NCBI RefSeq assembly: GCF_039521325.1
Contig: NZ_BAAACD010000005.1
DNA length: 64,000 nt
From: Clostridium_X cadaveris
GTDB taxonomy: Bacteria > Bacillota > Clostridia > Clostridiales > Clostridiaceae
Strand: one strand, 5' to 3'
Shown here: in pieces, positions 42,502-50,920 of the stretch
Layout: each line of letters opens with the position of its first letter
How positions within the stretch are numbered: position 1 is the stretch's first letter
The notes under the pieces: model-generated
Told to the model about the DNA's origin: nothing
Seen by the model: the letters and a program-made list of their open reading frames with translations, nothing else
The model's database searches: none
Program-made: the position numbers and the translations under genes

Positions 42502-42822
42502 ATGAGATACAATAATATATATAGAAATCCAGTATCGTTAAAGTCATTAATAAAAGACGGTTTGACGGTATTAAGCTGGGCATCAGTAACATTTACTATA
42601 ATAGTTTTAATAAGTGTTTTTCTATCCACTCATAATATAATTTATATCAAGTTTTTAAATAATTATTACGCACTGCAAATATCAATGAGCATAACATTTT
42701 TCTTGTGGTCGGCTAAGTTTTTTACCTATGGCAAAAATAAGACTTCAAAATTTACATATTCATTTATTTGTATGCTTTTATCCATAGGATCTTTATGCTT
42801 TACAATGCTTAATGTATATTAG
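42502..42822 (+). CDS. Small three-helix membrane protein, unknown
   Basis: 106 residues with hydrophobic segments at about 22-42, 57-72 and 84-104 and a short basic N-terminus (MRYNNIYRNPVSLKSLIKDG). GGAGGAAATC lies before the ATG. The 118-base gap from ligA holds an AT-rich hairpin (42388-42408) that may end the ligA message. It converges on the minus-strand gene at 42849 across a shared terminator. No family recognised. Confidence 0.65.
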   Translation: MRYNNIYRNPVSLKSLIKDGLTVLSWASVTFTIIVLISVFLSTHNIIYIKFLNNYYALQISMSITFFLWSAKFFTYGKNKTSKFTYSFICMLLSIGSLCFTMLNVY

Positions 42823-42830
42823 AATATATG

Positions 42831-42868
42831 AAAAGAAGCTGTATATATTTATTCAGCTTCTTTTTTTT
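42831..42868 (+). terminator. Bidirectional terminator
   Basis: AAAAGAAGCTG (42831-42841) pairs with 42854-42864, with a T-run on the + strand and A-run complement for the minus gene. The last codons of the minus gene (KKEAE) form one arm. Confidence 0.8.
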
Positions 42869-43097
42869 CTATTATGGGTTCATCATCTAAAGCTTCATCG
42901 TCACAATCATTGTAAAATGATTGGTCATCTACATAATCCTTTCTTAATAAAACTATATTTTGGTTTAATTTTTCCAAAATGTAATTTTTATACTTCATTT
43001 GATAAAACATTTTATTTAAAGTTACAAAAGCAGCAATAGTCATACCTATAAAAAATAACATAGTAATAGCTGCTAATATTTGAATAAATAATACCAT
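42849..43097 (-). CDS. Small membrane protein with acidic tail, 82 residues
   Basis: Start ATG 43097 has GGAGG upstream (complement at 43102-43106). One N-terminal hydrophobic segment (about 2-26: LFIQILAAITMLFFIGMTIA), then a short basic region and a strongly acidic C-terminus (DDQSFYNDCDDEALDDEP). Likely single-pass with the charged end in the cytoplasm. Function unknown. Confidence 0.65.
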   Translation of the reverse strand: MVLFIQILAAITMLFFIGMTIAAFVTLNKMFYQMKYKNYILEKLNQNIVLLRKDYVDDQSFYNDCDDEALDDEPIIEKKEAE

Positions 43098-43192
43098 AAA
43101 AACCTCCAAATTATTAGGATTTTATACTAGCTATATTATATCACAGTTTTTTACATCATATAATATATAAATCAATTTTATAAGACAGGGAT

Positions 43193-43633
43193 ATGAAAAA
43201 AATATTAAAAGAAGTAGCCGAATCTAATGAAACAATTGATGCAAATACTGAGGTACTAAAAAAAATAAAAATCAATAATGTATATTATAATATAACCAGA
43301 ATTTGTTGGAAATATGACACACAATATCTTTTATTATACAAAGATAAAGAAATTATGGAAATGATATTGAGAGGATTCAAATATCAATACTACTTTAAAT
43401 TTGAAAAATCAGGATTAGTAGACTTTAATCATGTAGAGAAATTTAAGAAAAAAGTAAAAGAATTAAATGTATCAAAAGGAATATATATAATTACTGGAAA
43501 ATTTGATTCTAAAGTAAAGATGAATAGGTATCTATATTTTTTGCGAAAAATTTGGCTTATAGATGGGAAAATGTTTTTAAAAACCCAAAAATCTTTAAAT
43601 GAAATGAATTTTTATAGATATATTCCTAAGTGA
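43193..43633 (+). CDS. Hypothetical protein, possible degenerate nuclease-like fold
   Basis: 146 residues, Lys-rich and soluble. A weak ACAGGG precedes the ATG. The segment VEKFKKKVKELNVSKGIYII with TGKFDSKV resembles the last strand and helix of restriction-endonuclease-like (Mrr-type) domains, but I cannot see the D-(E/Q)xK catalytic set, so any nuclease activity is doubtful. It stands alone between short unknown genes and an orphan binding protein. Confidence 0.55.
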   Translation: MKKILKEVAESNETIDANTEVLKKIKINNVYYNITRICWKYDTQYLLLYKDKEIMEMILRGFKYQYYFKFEKSGLVDFNHVEKFKKKVKELNVSKGIYIITGKFDSKVKMNRYLYFLRKIWLIDGKMFLKTQKSLNEMNFYRYIPK

Positions 43634-43690
43634 TTAAACATTTTAAATCCTGTCAATAATTTAAGATAAGATTTTATGACGGGTGATTAT

Positions 43691-45244
43691 ATGAAAAAAT
43701 GTTTGATGATATTTATTATATGTATACCATTAGTATTTAGTGGATGCATAGAAAAGAATGCTACAAAAGAAGATGAAAAGAGAAGCGTACCTATAATCAG
43801 TTTAGAAAATATGCCTGAATCTTTAGTATCATTTCAAAATAAAGATGAGGAGGAAATAGCCTGTGCTTTATTTGATGGTCTTGTAACTTTGGGAGATAAT
43901 GGAGAGATTGAAGGAGCATTAGCGAAAGAATATAGCGTATCAAATGATGGAATTACTTACAATTTCAAATTAAGAGATGATATATTCTGGAGTAATGGCA
44001 AAGAGATAACTTCCTATGATTTTGTGGATTTTTTCAAGAATTTATTAGACCAAAAACAAAAGATAGAAGGCGCAGAGAATATGTATTGTATATTTGGAGC
44101 AAAGGATTATAATCAAGGGAAAGGCCAGTTTAGTTCTGTAGCAATAGATTCTGTAGACAAAAAAAATCTTAGGATAAGAATGAATTACAAAGATGATAGT
44201 TTCCTGTACAATTTAACGAAACCTGAATTTAGACTTAGAAAAAATTTTGATTTACTTAAGAATTACAAAAATCAATATGAAAAGATAGATTATAGTGGAC
44301 CATATAAAATAGCTTCTCTAGAAGACGACAAAACTTTAAAACTAAAAAGCAATGAAAAGTATTGGGACACTCCTAAAGCTAAGGAGCTTGTTATATCTAT
44401 AAACAGTAATGAAATGGCTACGGCTGCTTTTGGACTTGGGAAAGTAGATTTTTTATTTAATCTACCCATAGCAGAGAGCCAGTCTTTAGAGGAATTTGTT
44501 GATTACACTTATGTAGGTGATATGTATGCCGTTGTATTCAATATGCGAAAGGATAAGATAGGAGAAAATTTAGTTTTTAGAAGAGCTATAGAAGAAGCAC
44601 TTAAAGTTTTATATATAAAAGATGATATATATAAAGAAGGTGGGTTCGTAGATACAAGAGGGAACATGAACTTTATAAGCAGGGAACAAGGAGCAAAGCT
44701 TGTTATGAGCACTAATGAGCATGACAGTGTAAATTTATCAAAGGTGAATCAATGGTTTAAAGAGATGAATTTTGATAAAGACACAGAAATAACTTTGCTA
44801 TGTCCTAAAAATAATACGGCTATGTTTCTCGGCGAAAAACTTAAGAATGTCCTTAAGGAAGAATTAGAGATTAATGCAAAAACCTTGTATTTAGATGAGG
44901 AAGAGTATGAAAAATCATTAAAAAATGGAAACTTTAGTTTTGCATTGAAGCTATTTAAAGATAGCAAAAACCCAACAGGCTTTTTTAATTACTGGACAAA
45001 AGATAACGAAAAAAATTATGCTGGATATTCATCCATTGAATATGAAAAGATTTTTCAAAAATATAAGACTTCTTTAAGTGACAGTGATAAGGTTCTATTA
45101 AATCAAATATTAAAAAGAGATGTACCATACGTTCCAGTATGTTATACGAGCATGAGTTATGGAGTAAGTCCTAATATTTCGTCTTTAAAGCTTGATGGAA
45201 ATAACAATATAAACTTTAAGACCATAGAGTTTTCAATGAAATAG
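43691..45244 (+). CDS. Orphan peptide-binding lipoprotein (SBP family 5)
   Basis: 517 residues from ATG 43691; the in-frame ATG at 43676 lies before the ribosome site. Lipoprotein signal peptide MKKCLMIFIICIPLVFSGC with Cys19. Family 5 solute-binding features: IACALFDGLVTLGDNGEIEG, YNFKLRDDIFWSNGKEITSY and VFRRAIEEAL. More divergent than OppA of this window and shorter. No permease or ATPase genes are adjacent, so it either feeds OppBCDF or has a signalling role (inference). Own terminator follows. Confidence 0.8.
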   Translation: MKKCLMIFIICIPLVFSGCIEKNATKEDEKRSVPIISLENMPESLVSFQNKDEEEIACALFDGLVTLGDNGEIEGALAKEYSVSNDGITYNFKLRDDIFWSNGKEITSYDFVDFFKNLLDQKQKIEGAENMYCIFGAKDYNQGKGQFSSVAIDSVDKKNLRIRMNYKDDSFLYNLTKPEFRLRKNFDLLKNYKNQYEKIDYSGPYKIASLEDDKTLKLKSNEKYWDTPKAKELVISINSNEMATAAFGLGKVDFLFNLPIAESQSLEEFVDYTYVGDMYAVVFNMRKDKIGENLVFRRAIEEALKVLYIKDDIYKEGGFVDTRGNMNFISREQGAKLVMSTNEHDSVNLSKVNQWFKEMNFDKDTEITLLCPKNNTAMFLGEKLKNVLKEELEINAKTLYLDEEEYEKSLKNGNFSFALKLFKDSKNPTGFFNYWTKDNEKNYAGYSSIEYEKIFQKYKTSLSDSDKVLLNQILKRDVPYVPVCYTSMSYGVSPNISSLKLDGNNNINFKTIEFSMK

Positions 45245-45269
45245 GAATATCACTTATAATTAACAACAA

Positions 45270-45318
45270 AAAAAGCCCCTGAATTTAGTTGAAATTAAGC
45301 TAAATTTATGGGCTTTTT
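45270..45318 (+). terminator. Terminator of the orphan binding protein gene
   Basis: AAAAAGCCC (45270-45278) pairs with GGGCTTTTT (45310-45318), with an inner GAATTTAG/CTAAATTT stem. The A-run on the 5' side makes it usable from both strands; the convergent gene ends at 45350. Confidence 0.85.
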
Positions 45319-45349
45319 CGTTACAAAGTTTTATGAAAATGATTAATAG

Positions 45350-46711
45350 CTAGTTTAAACAGAAAAGACATAAAAATATAGGATATATTGAGTTGTCAGC
45401 GTTAAAAGAATTTTTTATGTCTGTAAATTGATATTTTTTAGTTTTAAATTTTACTGATTTATAAAATATAGGAGCAATAGACGAAGCCTCAGGTGTTGGG
45501 ATGGAATTTTGTTTGAAATTATCTTCACTAATTAAATCCTCAGATTTTTGGGTAAAGTCTCTATATCGTTCTAAATTATTTAGGGCAGGCGGATCAGGCC
45601 AGCTACCTATGATACCAGATGAAATAAGACCTTTTCTATAAACATTAACTATTTTATTTGAAATTTTTAAGTCGTCTTTGAAAGAATATATTGCAGCTAT
45701 ATATGATACAAAATCTTCACCATAGTACGAGATTTCTTTTTTGTCCTGCTTCTTTATAAATATGCCTATATTGTCATCATAAGATAATGAGAGTTTCTCC
45801 AATAAAAGTTCTTTTTCCTTAAGAAAGAATTCAGAGTTCATATTTTTATTAAACATATCTATATTTATTAGAAGCAGTGAATATTCACTTATGTCATTGC
45901 TGTGGCTGTTTTCCTGAGTATAAAAGTCATCAATAGCCCAGTCCATTAAGTCTATGAGTAAAAGTTCTGCATTAGTATCTCTAGAAGCTTCATAGTATAT
46001 ATTTAACCCCATAATAAATTTGTACATCTCTTCTGACGGAAGTTCGTATAATTCATCTTTATAGGTGGTAAACATATTTAGTATATCTTTAGAAAAGGAT
46101 TTAAATTGTTCTGCATCATGAGCATTTGGATCTATAGAATACTTGTAATATGCAGCCATGAGCATGCATTGGTCAGAAACTTTGTATTTATCATCTTTTA
46201 TTTCAAAAGCTAAGTTGCTACCATTTGAACCAGTATACTTTTTATTTACAAACATTCCATCATCATTTCTTAGGTATTTTAAATAGAAATCTAATTGAGC
46301 TTTTGCCATATGTGAATATAGAACTCCTAAAGAATAAAGGTTCTTGTCCAATTTTTCAAATTGATAATAGTAATCAGCCAATTTTAAAAGGCTTAGTGTC
46401 ATATAAACATTACCACTTACTGTGAGTTCTTTTTTGAAAGAAGAATCATCCCAATAAGGTCCATACTTTCCTTTTATTATTTTGTCATGAGCTTTTTTAT
46501 AAACACATAAAAGTGGAGAATTCTCCTTAAATATGTTAATATCAGTGTTAGGCGTAGATTTTATCTTTAGATCCTTTAGGGATGTAGTTATTCCACATCT
46601 AGAATTTAAAGCTATATGCTTTAATGATTCTCTAGAAAAGTATAATAATTGATTTGATATATTTTCTGGAGTCATGGAATTAATTCTTAAAAAAGGGCCT
46701 ATATACTTCAA
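45350..46711 (-). CDS. Unknown soluble helical protein, possible six-hairpin toroid
   Basis: 453 residues from a TTG start at 46711 with GAGGAG eight bases upstream; no ATG fits better. No signal peptide. The sequence alternates helix-like stretches with short conserved aromatic/acidic loops (YGPYWDDSSF, LRNDDGMFVNKKYTG, KVSDQCMLMAAYYKYS, ISYYGEDFVSYIAAIYSF, GSWPDPPALNN), the look of (alpha/alpha)6 toroid glycosidase-like proteins. I recognise no family and no catalytic pair can be named. Convergent with the orphan lipoprotein gene and divergent from rdgB. Confidence 0.6.
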   Translation of the reverse strand: MKYIGPFLRINSMTPENISNQLLYFSRESLKHIALNSRCGITTSLKDLKIKSTPNTDINIFKENSPLLCVYKKAHDKIIKGKYGPYWDDSSFKKELTVSGNVYMTLSLLKLADYYYQFEKLDKNLYSLGVLYSHMAKAQLDFYLKYLRNDDGMFVNKKYTGSNGSNLAFEIKDDKYKVSDQCMLMAAYYKYSIDPNAHDAEQFKSFSKDILNMFTTYKDELYELPSEEMYKFIMGLNIYYEASRDTNAELLLIDLMDWAIDDFYTQENSHSNDISEYSLLLINIDMFNKNMNSEFFLKEKELLLEKLSLSYDDNIGIFIKKQDKKEISYYGEDFVSYIAAIYSFKDDLKISNKIVNVYRKGLISSGIIGSWPDPPALNNLERYRDFTQKSEDLISEDNFKQNSIPTPEASSIAPIFYKSVKFKTKKYQFTDIKNSFNADNSIYPIFLCLFCLN

Positions 46712-46882
46712 TTTTAAATCTCCTCAAAAGTAATCCTTATATAAATAATATGTAAGAGAATGGGATTTAGTGAATATATATTTCTAAAATTTTATAAATT
46801 ACTGAATATGATTTAACGATTATCTAAGAAGAATCAGATGATAAGAAATTTTATGAGTCTTATAATCAATAGGAGGATAGAT

Positions 46883-47494
46883 ATGAAAAAAATAATAGTA
46901 GCAAGTAATAATAAACACAAAATACAAGAGATAGAAGCAATTTTAAAGGACATAGATATAGAAGTCGTGTCTTTAAAAGATGAAGGGATTTTTATAGAAG
47001 TAGAAGAAGATGGAACAACATTCAAAGAAAATTCTTATAAAAAAGCAAAAGAAATTTATGATTATTTAATATCAAAGAAATATGATAATTTTATAGTGAT
47101 GGCTGATGACTCTGGTATAAGTGTAGATGCACTTAATGGAGAACCAGGAGTATACTCAGCGAGATATGCGGGAGAGCCTTCAGATTCAGATAAAAACAAT
47201 GAAAAACTTTTAGAAAATTTAAAAGATATTCCTTGGGAAAATAGAGGTGGAAGTTTCATTTGTCATATAACTCTTATAGATGACAATGGAATCTCATACG
47301 ATGCAGAAGGGGTAGTGAGAGGAATAGTTACTACGGAATTAAGAGGAAGAGATGGTTTTGGATATGATCCTCTATTTTATATAGAAAAATATAAAAAGAC
47401 TTTTGGAGAAATTGATAGCTATGAGAAGAATAAAATAAGTCACAGAAGCTTAGCATTAGGAAAAGTTAGAGAAATTGTACAAAGCATAAAGTAG
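46883..47494 (+). CDS. rdgB: XTP/dITP diphosphatase (RdgB/HAM1 family)
   Basis: 203 residues from ATG 46883, which has AGGAGG upstream; the ATG at 46838 lacks one. It hydrolyses ITP, dITP and XTP to monophosphates, cleaning the nucleotide pool. Motifs: ASNNKHKIQEIEAIL, the metal-binding MADDSGISVDALNGEPGVYS, GRDGFGYDPLFY and the C-terminal SHRSLALGK. The YfcE-type phosphodiesterase gene follows by 15 bases, a pairing common in Firmicutes. Confidence 0.95.
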   Translation: MKKIIVASNNKHKIQEIEAILKDIDIEVVSLKDEGIFIEVEEDGTTFKENSYKKAKEIYDYLISKKYDNFIVMADDSGISVDALNGEPGVYSARYAGEPSDSDKNNEKLLENLKDIPWENRGGSFICHITLIDDNGISYDAEGVVRGIVTTELRGRDGFGYDPLFYIEKYKKTFGEIDSYEKNKISHRSLALGKVREIVQSIK

Positions 47495-47509
47495 AGGAGG
47501 AACATAATA

Positions 47510-47986
47510 GTGCTTATTGCAGTACTGAGTGACACTCATAGATATGAAAGCTATATAAAGATGGCAGCAAAGATGTGTAAAAATGCAGATATAATATTAC
47601 ACTTAGGTGATAACGTTAGTGATGTAGAAATAATAAAAAAGTATACAGGGAAAGATGTTGTTTTTGTAAAAGGAAATTGTGACATTGAGAGATCTGTTAA
47701 GGTAGATCAACTCATAGAAGTAGAGGGTAAAAATATATTTATGACACATGGACATGAATATGGAGTGAAAAGCGGTTTATTAAACCTGCATTATAGAGCG
47801 AAGGAGTTAAATGCTGATATAGCCCTATATGGTCATAGTCATATTGCATCTATTGAAAGGCATGATGGGATATGGCTTATCAACCCAGGCAGTACATCGC
47901 TTCCAAGAGGACTAAAACATACTATGGCGTTCATAGAAATTAAAGATGGAGTAATAAATTCTTGGTTAAAGGACATAATGAGATAA
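47510..47986 (+). CDS. yfcE: YfcE/MJ0936-type metallophosphoesterase
   Basis: 158 residues from a GTG start with GAGGAGG nine bases upstream. All metal ligands of the calcineurin-like fold are present: SDTHRY, LGDN, KGNCD, MTHGHEYG and YGHSHIA. The family hydrolyses phosphodiesters with Mn; the natural substrate is unknown. Cotranscribed with rdgB. No terminator is clear before the tRNA promoter. Confidence 0.9.
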   Translation: MLIAVLSDTHRYESYIKMAAKMCKNADIILHLGDNVSDVEIIKKYTGKDVVFVKGNCDIERSVKVDQLIEVEGKNIFMTHGHEYGVKSGLLNLHYRAKELNADIALYGHSHIASIERHDGIWLINPGSTSLPRGLKHTMAFIEIKDGVINSWLKDIMR

Positions 47987-48034
47987 TGTTATAAAATAAA
48001 TTTAAAAAAAACTAAAAAAAAGTTATAAAAAGTA

Positions 48035-48063
48035 TTGACGTATCAATTTATATCGTGTAGAAT
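48035..48063 (+). promoter_or_regulatory. Main promoter of the tRNA cluster
   Basis: TTGACG (48035-48040), 17-base spacer, TAGAAT (48058-48063), 38 bases before the first tRNA. Confidence 0.8.
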
Positions 48064-48100
48064 AATCTATGTCGTCAGGACGACGGCACTGATTATGAAT

Positions 48101-48176
48101 CGGGGTGTAGCGCAGATGGGAGCGCGCGTGCTTTGGGAGCATGAGGTCGCAGGTTCAAGCCCTGTCACCCCGACCA
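48101..48176 (+). tRNA. tRNA-Pro (TGG)
   Basis: Cloverleaf with acceptor CGGGGTG/CACCCCG, anticodon TGG in loop TTTGGGA, T-loop TTCAAGC, encoded CCA. Copy 1 of 2 in the cluster. Confidence 0.97.
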
Positions 48177-48195
48177 TTTTAAAAATAAATAATAT

Positions 48196-48269
48196 GCGGG
48201 TGTAGCTCAATGGTAGAGCCCTAGCCTTCCAAGCTAGTTACGTGAGTTCGATTCTCATCACCCGCTCCA
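48196..48269 (+). tRNA. tRNA-Gly (TCC)
   Basis: Acceptor GCGGGTG/CACCCGC, loop CTTCCAA, CCA encoded. Copy 1 of 3. Confidence 0.97.
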
Positions 48270-48295
48270 TGAAAGCTTTTAGCTTTTAATGATAT

Positions 48296-48372
<77 letters not shown>

Positions 48373-48375
48373 TGT

Positions 48376-48452
<77 letters not shown>

Positions 48453-48455
48453 TAC

Positions 48456-48530
48456 TGGGATATCGCCAAGCGGTAAGGCAACGGACTTTGACTCCGTCAT
48501 TCGCAGGTTCAAATCCTGCTATCCCAGCCA
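48456..48530 (+). tRNA. tRNA-Gln (TTG)
   Basis: Acceptor TGGGATA/TATCCCA, loop CTTTGAC, CCA encoded. Copy 1 of 2; its T-stem GCAGG/CCTGC is fully paired. Confidence 0.97.
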
Positions 48531-48583
48531 ATTTTTAAAATTGACTTATGGGATGTAAATCAATAAATGTTTAAAATTAGCAT

Positions 48584-48667
48584 GCAGATGTGGCGGAATT
48601 GGCAGACGCACTAGACTTAGGATCTAGCGCCTACGGCGTGGGGGTTCGACTCCCTTCATCTGCACCA
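48584..48667 (+). tRNA. tRNA-Leu (TAG)
   Basis: Class II tRNA with long variable arm (GCGCCTACGGCGT), acceptor GCAGATG/CATCTGC, loop CTTAGGA, CCA encoded. Copy 1 of 2. Confidence 0.97.
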
Positions 48668-48683
48668 TTAATTTAATAAATAA

Positions 48684-48760
<77 letters not shown>

Positions 48761-48764
48761 TAAT

Positions 48765-48840
48765 GCAGCATTAGCTCAGTTGGTAGAGCACCTGACTCTT
48801 AATCAGGGTGCCCAGGGTTCGAGTCCCTGATGCTGCACCA
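48765..48840 (+). tRNA. tRNA-Lys (CTT)
   Basis: Acceptor GCAGCAT/ATGCTGC, loop CTCTTAA, CCA encoded. Copy 1 of 2. Confidence 0.97.
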
Positions 48841-48851
48841 AAAAGTTACAT

Positions 48852-48927
48852 CGGGGTGTAGCGCAGATGGGAGCGCGCGTGCTTTGGGAGCATGAGGTCG
48901 CAGGTTCAAGCCCTGTCACCCCGACCA
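48852..48927 (+). tRNA. tRNA-Pro (TGG), second copy
   Basis: Same sequence as 48101-48176; the spacer to the next Gly tRNA is also nearly identical to that of the first copy. Confidence 0.97.
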
Positions 48928-48946
48928 CTTTAAAAACAAATAATAT

Positions 48947-49020
48947 GCGGGTGTAGCTCAATGGTAGAGCCCTAGCCTTCCAAGCTAGTTACGTGAGTTC
49001 GATTCTCATCACCCGCTCCA
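48947..49020 (+). tRNA. tRNA-Gly (TCC), second copy
   Basis: Same sequence as 48196-48269. Confidence 0.97.
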
Positions 49021-49027
49021 ATAAATC

Positions 49028-49057
49028 TTGACGCTTATATGAGTGGTATGATATCAT
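49028..49057 (+). promoter_or_regulatory. Internal promoter in the tRNA cluster
   Basis: TTGACG (49028-49033), 18-base spacer, TATCAT (49052-49057), in the longest spacer of the array and 25 bases before the second tRNA-Lys(CTT). Confidence 0.55.
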
Positions 49058-49081
49058 GAAATAGTTGAAAGATTGAAAAAT

Positions 49082-49157
49082 GCAGCATTAGCTCAGTTGG
49101 TAGAGCACCTGACTCTTAATCAGGGTGCCCAGGGTTCGAGTCCCTGATGCTGCACCA
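49082..49157 (+). tRNA. tRNA-Lys (CTT), second copy
   Basis: Same sequence as 48765-48840. Confidence 0.97.
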
Positions 49158-49160
49158 GAT

Positions 49161-49235
49161 TGGGATATCGCCAAGCGGTAAGGCAACGGACTTTGACTCC
49201 GTCATTCGTAGGTTCAAATCCTGCTATCCCAGCCA
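49161..49235 (+). tRNA. tRNA-Gln (TTG), second copy
   Basis: Differs from the first copy by one C-to-T change in the T-stem, which turns a C-G pair into a T-G wobble; otherwise the same. Confidence 0.97.
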
Positions 49236-49239
49236 AGTT

Positions 49240-49315
49240 GGTTCACTAGCTCAGTCGGTAGAGCACATGACTTTTAATCATGGTGTCCGGGGTTCGATTC
49301 CCCGGTGAGCCACCA
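49240..49315 (+). tRNA. tRNA-Lys (TTT)
   Basis: Acceptor GGTTCAC/GTGAGCC, loop CTTTTAA, CCA encoded. Single copy here. Confidence 0.97.
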
Positions 49316-49332
49316 ATTTAATAAAAAGGTAT

Positions 49333-49416
49333 GCAGATGTGGCGGAATTGGCAGACGCACTAGACTTAGGATCTAGCGCCTACGGCGTGGGGGTTCGACT
49401 CCCTTCATCTGCACCA
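49333..49416 (+). tRNA. tRNA-Leu (TAG), second copy
   Basis: Same sequence as 48584-48667, with long variable arm. Confidence 0.97.
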
Positions 49417-49421
49417 ATTAA

Positions 49422-49496
49422 GCGGGAGTGGCTCAGTGGTAGAGCGTCACCTTGCCAAGGTGAACGTCGCGAGTTCGAATCTCGTCTTCCGCTCCA
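49422..49496 (+). tRNA. tRNA-Gly (GCC)
   Basis: Acceptor GCGGGAG/CTTCCGC, loop TTGCCAA, CCA encoded. Confidence 0.97.
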
Positions 49497-49500
49497 ATAT

Positions 49501-49574
49501 GCGGGTGTAGCTCAATGGTAGAGCCCTAGCCTTCCAAGCTAGTTACGTGAGTTCGATTCTCATCACCCGCTCCA
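49501..49574 (+). tRNA. tRNA-Gly (TCC), third copy
   Basis: Same sequence as 48196-48269; immediately followed by a terminator. Confidence 0.97.
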
Positions 49575-49578
49575 CGAG

Positions 49579-49616
49579 TAAAGGATAACTTAATAAAAGT
49601 TATCCTTTATTTTTAT
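49579..49616 (+). terminator. Terminator of the tRNA cluster
   Basis: TAAAGGATAACTT (49579-49591) pairs perfectly with 49597-49609, then TTTTTA. Confidence 0.88.
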
Positions 49617-49620
49617 ATAT

Positions 49621-49696
49621 GCACCTATAGCTTAAGAGGATAGAGCATTAGACTCCGGATCTAAAGATACAGGTTCGACTCCTGTTAGGTGTGCCA
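49621..49696 (+). tRNA. tRNA-Arg (CCG)
   Basis: Loop CTCCGGA, CCA encoded. The first acceptor pair is G-T (GCACCTA/TAGGTGT). It begins right behind the cluster terminator without a promoter of its own that I can see, so it may depend on read-through. It reads the rare CGG codon. Confidence 0.93.
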
Positions 49697-49700
49697 ACAC

Positions 49701-49736
49701 AAAAACGTTGTTCTTACAAGAACAACGTTTTTTGTA
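49701..49736 (+). terminator. Terminator after tRNA-Arg (CCG)
   Basis: AAAAACGTTGTTCT (49701-49714) pairs with 49719-49732, loop TACA, ending in a six-T run interrupted by G. Confidence 0.88.
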
Positions 49737-49831
49737 TTAAAATTTTATATTATATATGAAGATATTCAAAGCATAAATACATTTATGGATTCATAGTAAT
49801 TATTAGTATTTAAGGATAAGGGGGAATATTA

Positions 49832-50134
49832 ATGGAATTGTATAAAGTACTGATTTTAGCTCTTATAGGTGAATCCATTTGGGAAACATTAAAATTAATA
49901 TGGAATAAAGGGAAAGTTTCTGTTGACAAGATTGGTGCAATATTAATAGGGGTGCTTTTATCAGTTTCAACGGGAACAGATATAATGAATTTGGTAGGAG
50001 TACCTATATTTATTCCGTATGTAGGTACGATATTAACGGGTATATTAATTAGTAGAGGATCTAACTTTGTTCATGATATAATAAATAATATGAATGGTAT
50101 ATATATGGAGAGAAAGACAAGAATAAGCAATTAA
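49832..50134 (+). CDS. Small membrane protein, 100 residues, unknown
   Basis: Starts at ATG after AAGGGGGAATATT. Three hydrophobic segments: about 4-18, 33-52 and 57-76 (GVLLSVSTGTDIMNLVGVPI), then a soluble basic tail. The pattern GESIWETLKLIW and ISRGSNFVHDI recurs in short clostridial membrane proteins of unknown role; some resemble phage holin-like proteins in size and topology, but there are no phage genes here. It precedes the isochorismatase-family gene by 23 bases and is probably cotranscribed. Confidence 0.7.
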   Translation: MELYKVLILALIGESIWETLKLIWNKGKVSVDKIGAILIGVLLSVSTGTDIMNLVGVPIFIPYVGTILTGILISRGSNFVHDIINNMNGIYMERKTRISN

Positions 50135-50157
50135 CTAAACTATGGGAGGAATAAATT

Positions 50158-50808
50158 ATGAAACTAATTTTAACAGGAGTACCACAGTTTGATGAGATGA
50201 AAAACATCGAAAAAGATAATTTAGAGATTAATGAAGAAAAGAAAACAGCATTATTTATAGTTGATATGAATAATGGATTTGCAAGAAAAGGTGCGTTGAG
50301 TAGTAGCAGAGTGGAATCTGTAATACTAAATATAGAAAAGATAACAGAAAAATTTATAAAAAATAATTATCCAGTATATGCTTTTACAGATTGCCATGAT
50401 GGGAATGCAATAGAATTTAAAGAGTATCCAGTTCACTGTGTAAGAGGTTCTGAGGAAAGTGAATTAGTTGATGAACTAAAAAAGTTTAAGGAACATATAA
50501 AGTTGATAGAGAAGAATTCAACTAATGGATTTTTAGAAGATGGAGTTGATGATATAATCGATTCTTTATGTGAAAGTGGATATGAAGAATTTGTTATAGT
50601 TGGATGTTGTACAGATATATGTGTATGCAATTTTGCAATGACTCTAAAATGTTACTTGAATAAGGAAAACAAGGATGGTAAGGTAATTGTACCATTAGAT
50701 GGAGTAGAAACTTTTGATGCACCGTATCATCCAGGAGATTTCATGAATATGGTTGCTTTAAAAATAATGGCTCAAAATGGTATAAAGTTGGTGAAGAAAG
50801 TAGTTTAA
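50158..50808 (+). CDS. Cysteine hydrolase, isochorismatase/nicotinamidase family
   Basis: 216 residues. Catalytic triad members visible: Asp36 in LFIVDMNNGFARKG, a Lys in KLIEKNSTNGF, and the nucleophile Cys155 in VGCCTDICVCNFAMTL. The metal-binding TDCHDGNAIEFKEYPVHCV matches nicotinamidase-like members (D-x-H), which suggests nicotinamide deamidation in NAD salvage; other amidase substrates are possible. The first ~28 residues (MKLILTGVPQFDEMKN) are an N-terminal extension. GGGAGGA precedes the ATG. Confidence 0.82.
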   Translation: MKLILTGVPQFDEMKNIEKDNLEINEEKKTALFIVDMNNGFARKGALSSSRVESVILNIEKITEKFIKNNYPVYAFTDCHDGNAIEFKEYPVHCVRGSEESELVDELKKFKEHIKLIEKNSTNGFLEDGVDDIIDSLCESGYEEFVIVGCCTDICVCNFAMTLKCYLNKENKDGKVIVPLDGVETFDAPYHPGDFMNMVALKIMAQNGIKLVKKVV

Positions 50809-50884
50809 AGATTATTATGAATTTAGAATATAATTAAGCTTACCTAAATTTTATCAAAAAAATACTTTAAAAAAATTGATAAAG

Positions 50885-50893
50885 TGGTATAAT
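50885..50893 (+). promoter_or_regulatory. Extended -10 promoter of the cobalamin operon
   Basis: TGGTATAAT (TG-N-TATAAT) lies about 30 bases before the riboswitch aptamer; the -35 region is weak. Confidence 0.55.
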
Positions 50894-50920
50894 AAGTGTG
50901 AAAATTAAATAATGTTGTGA

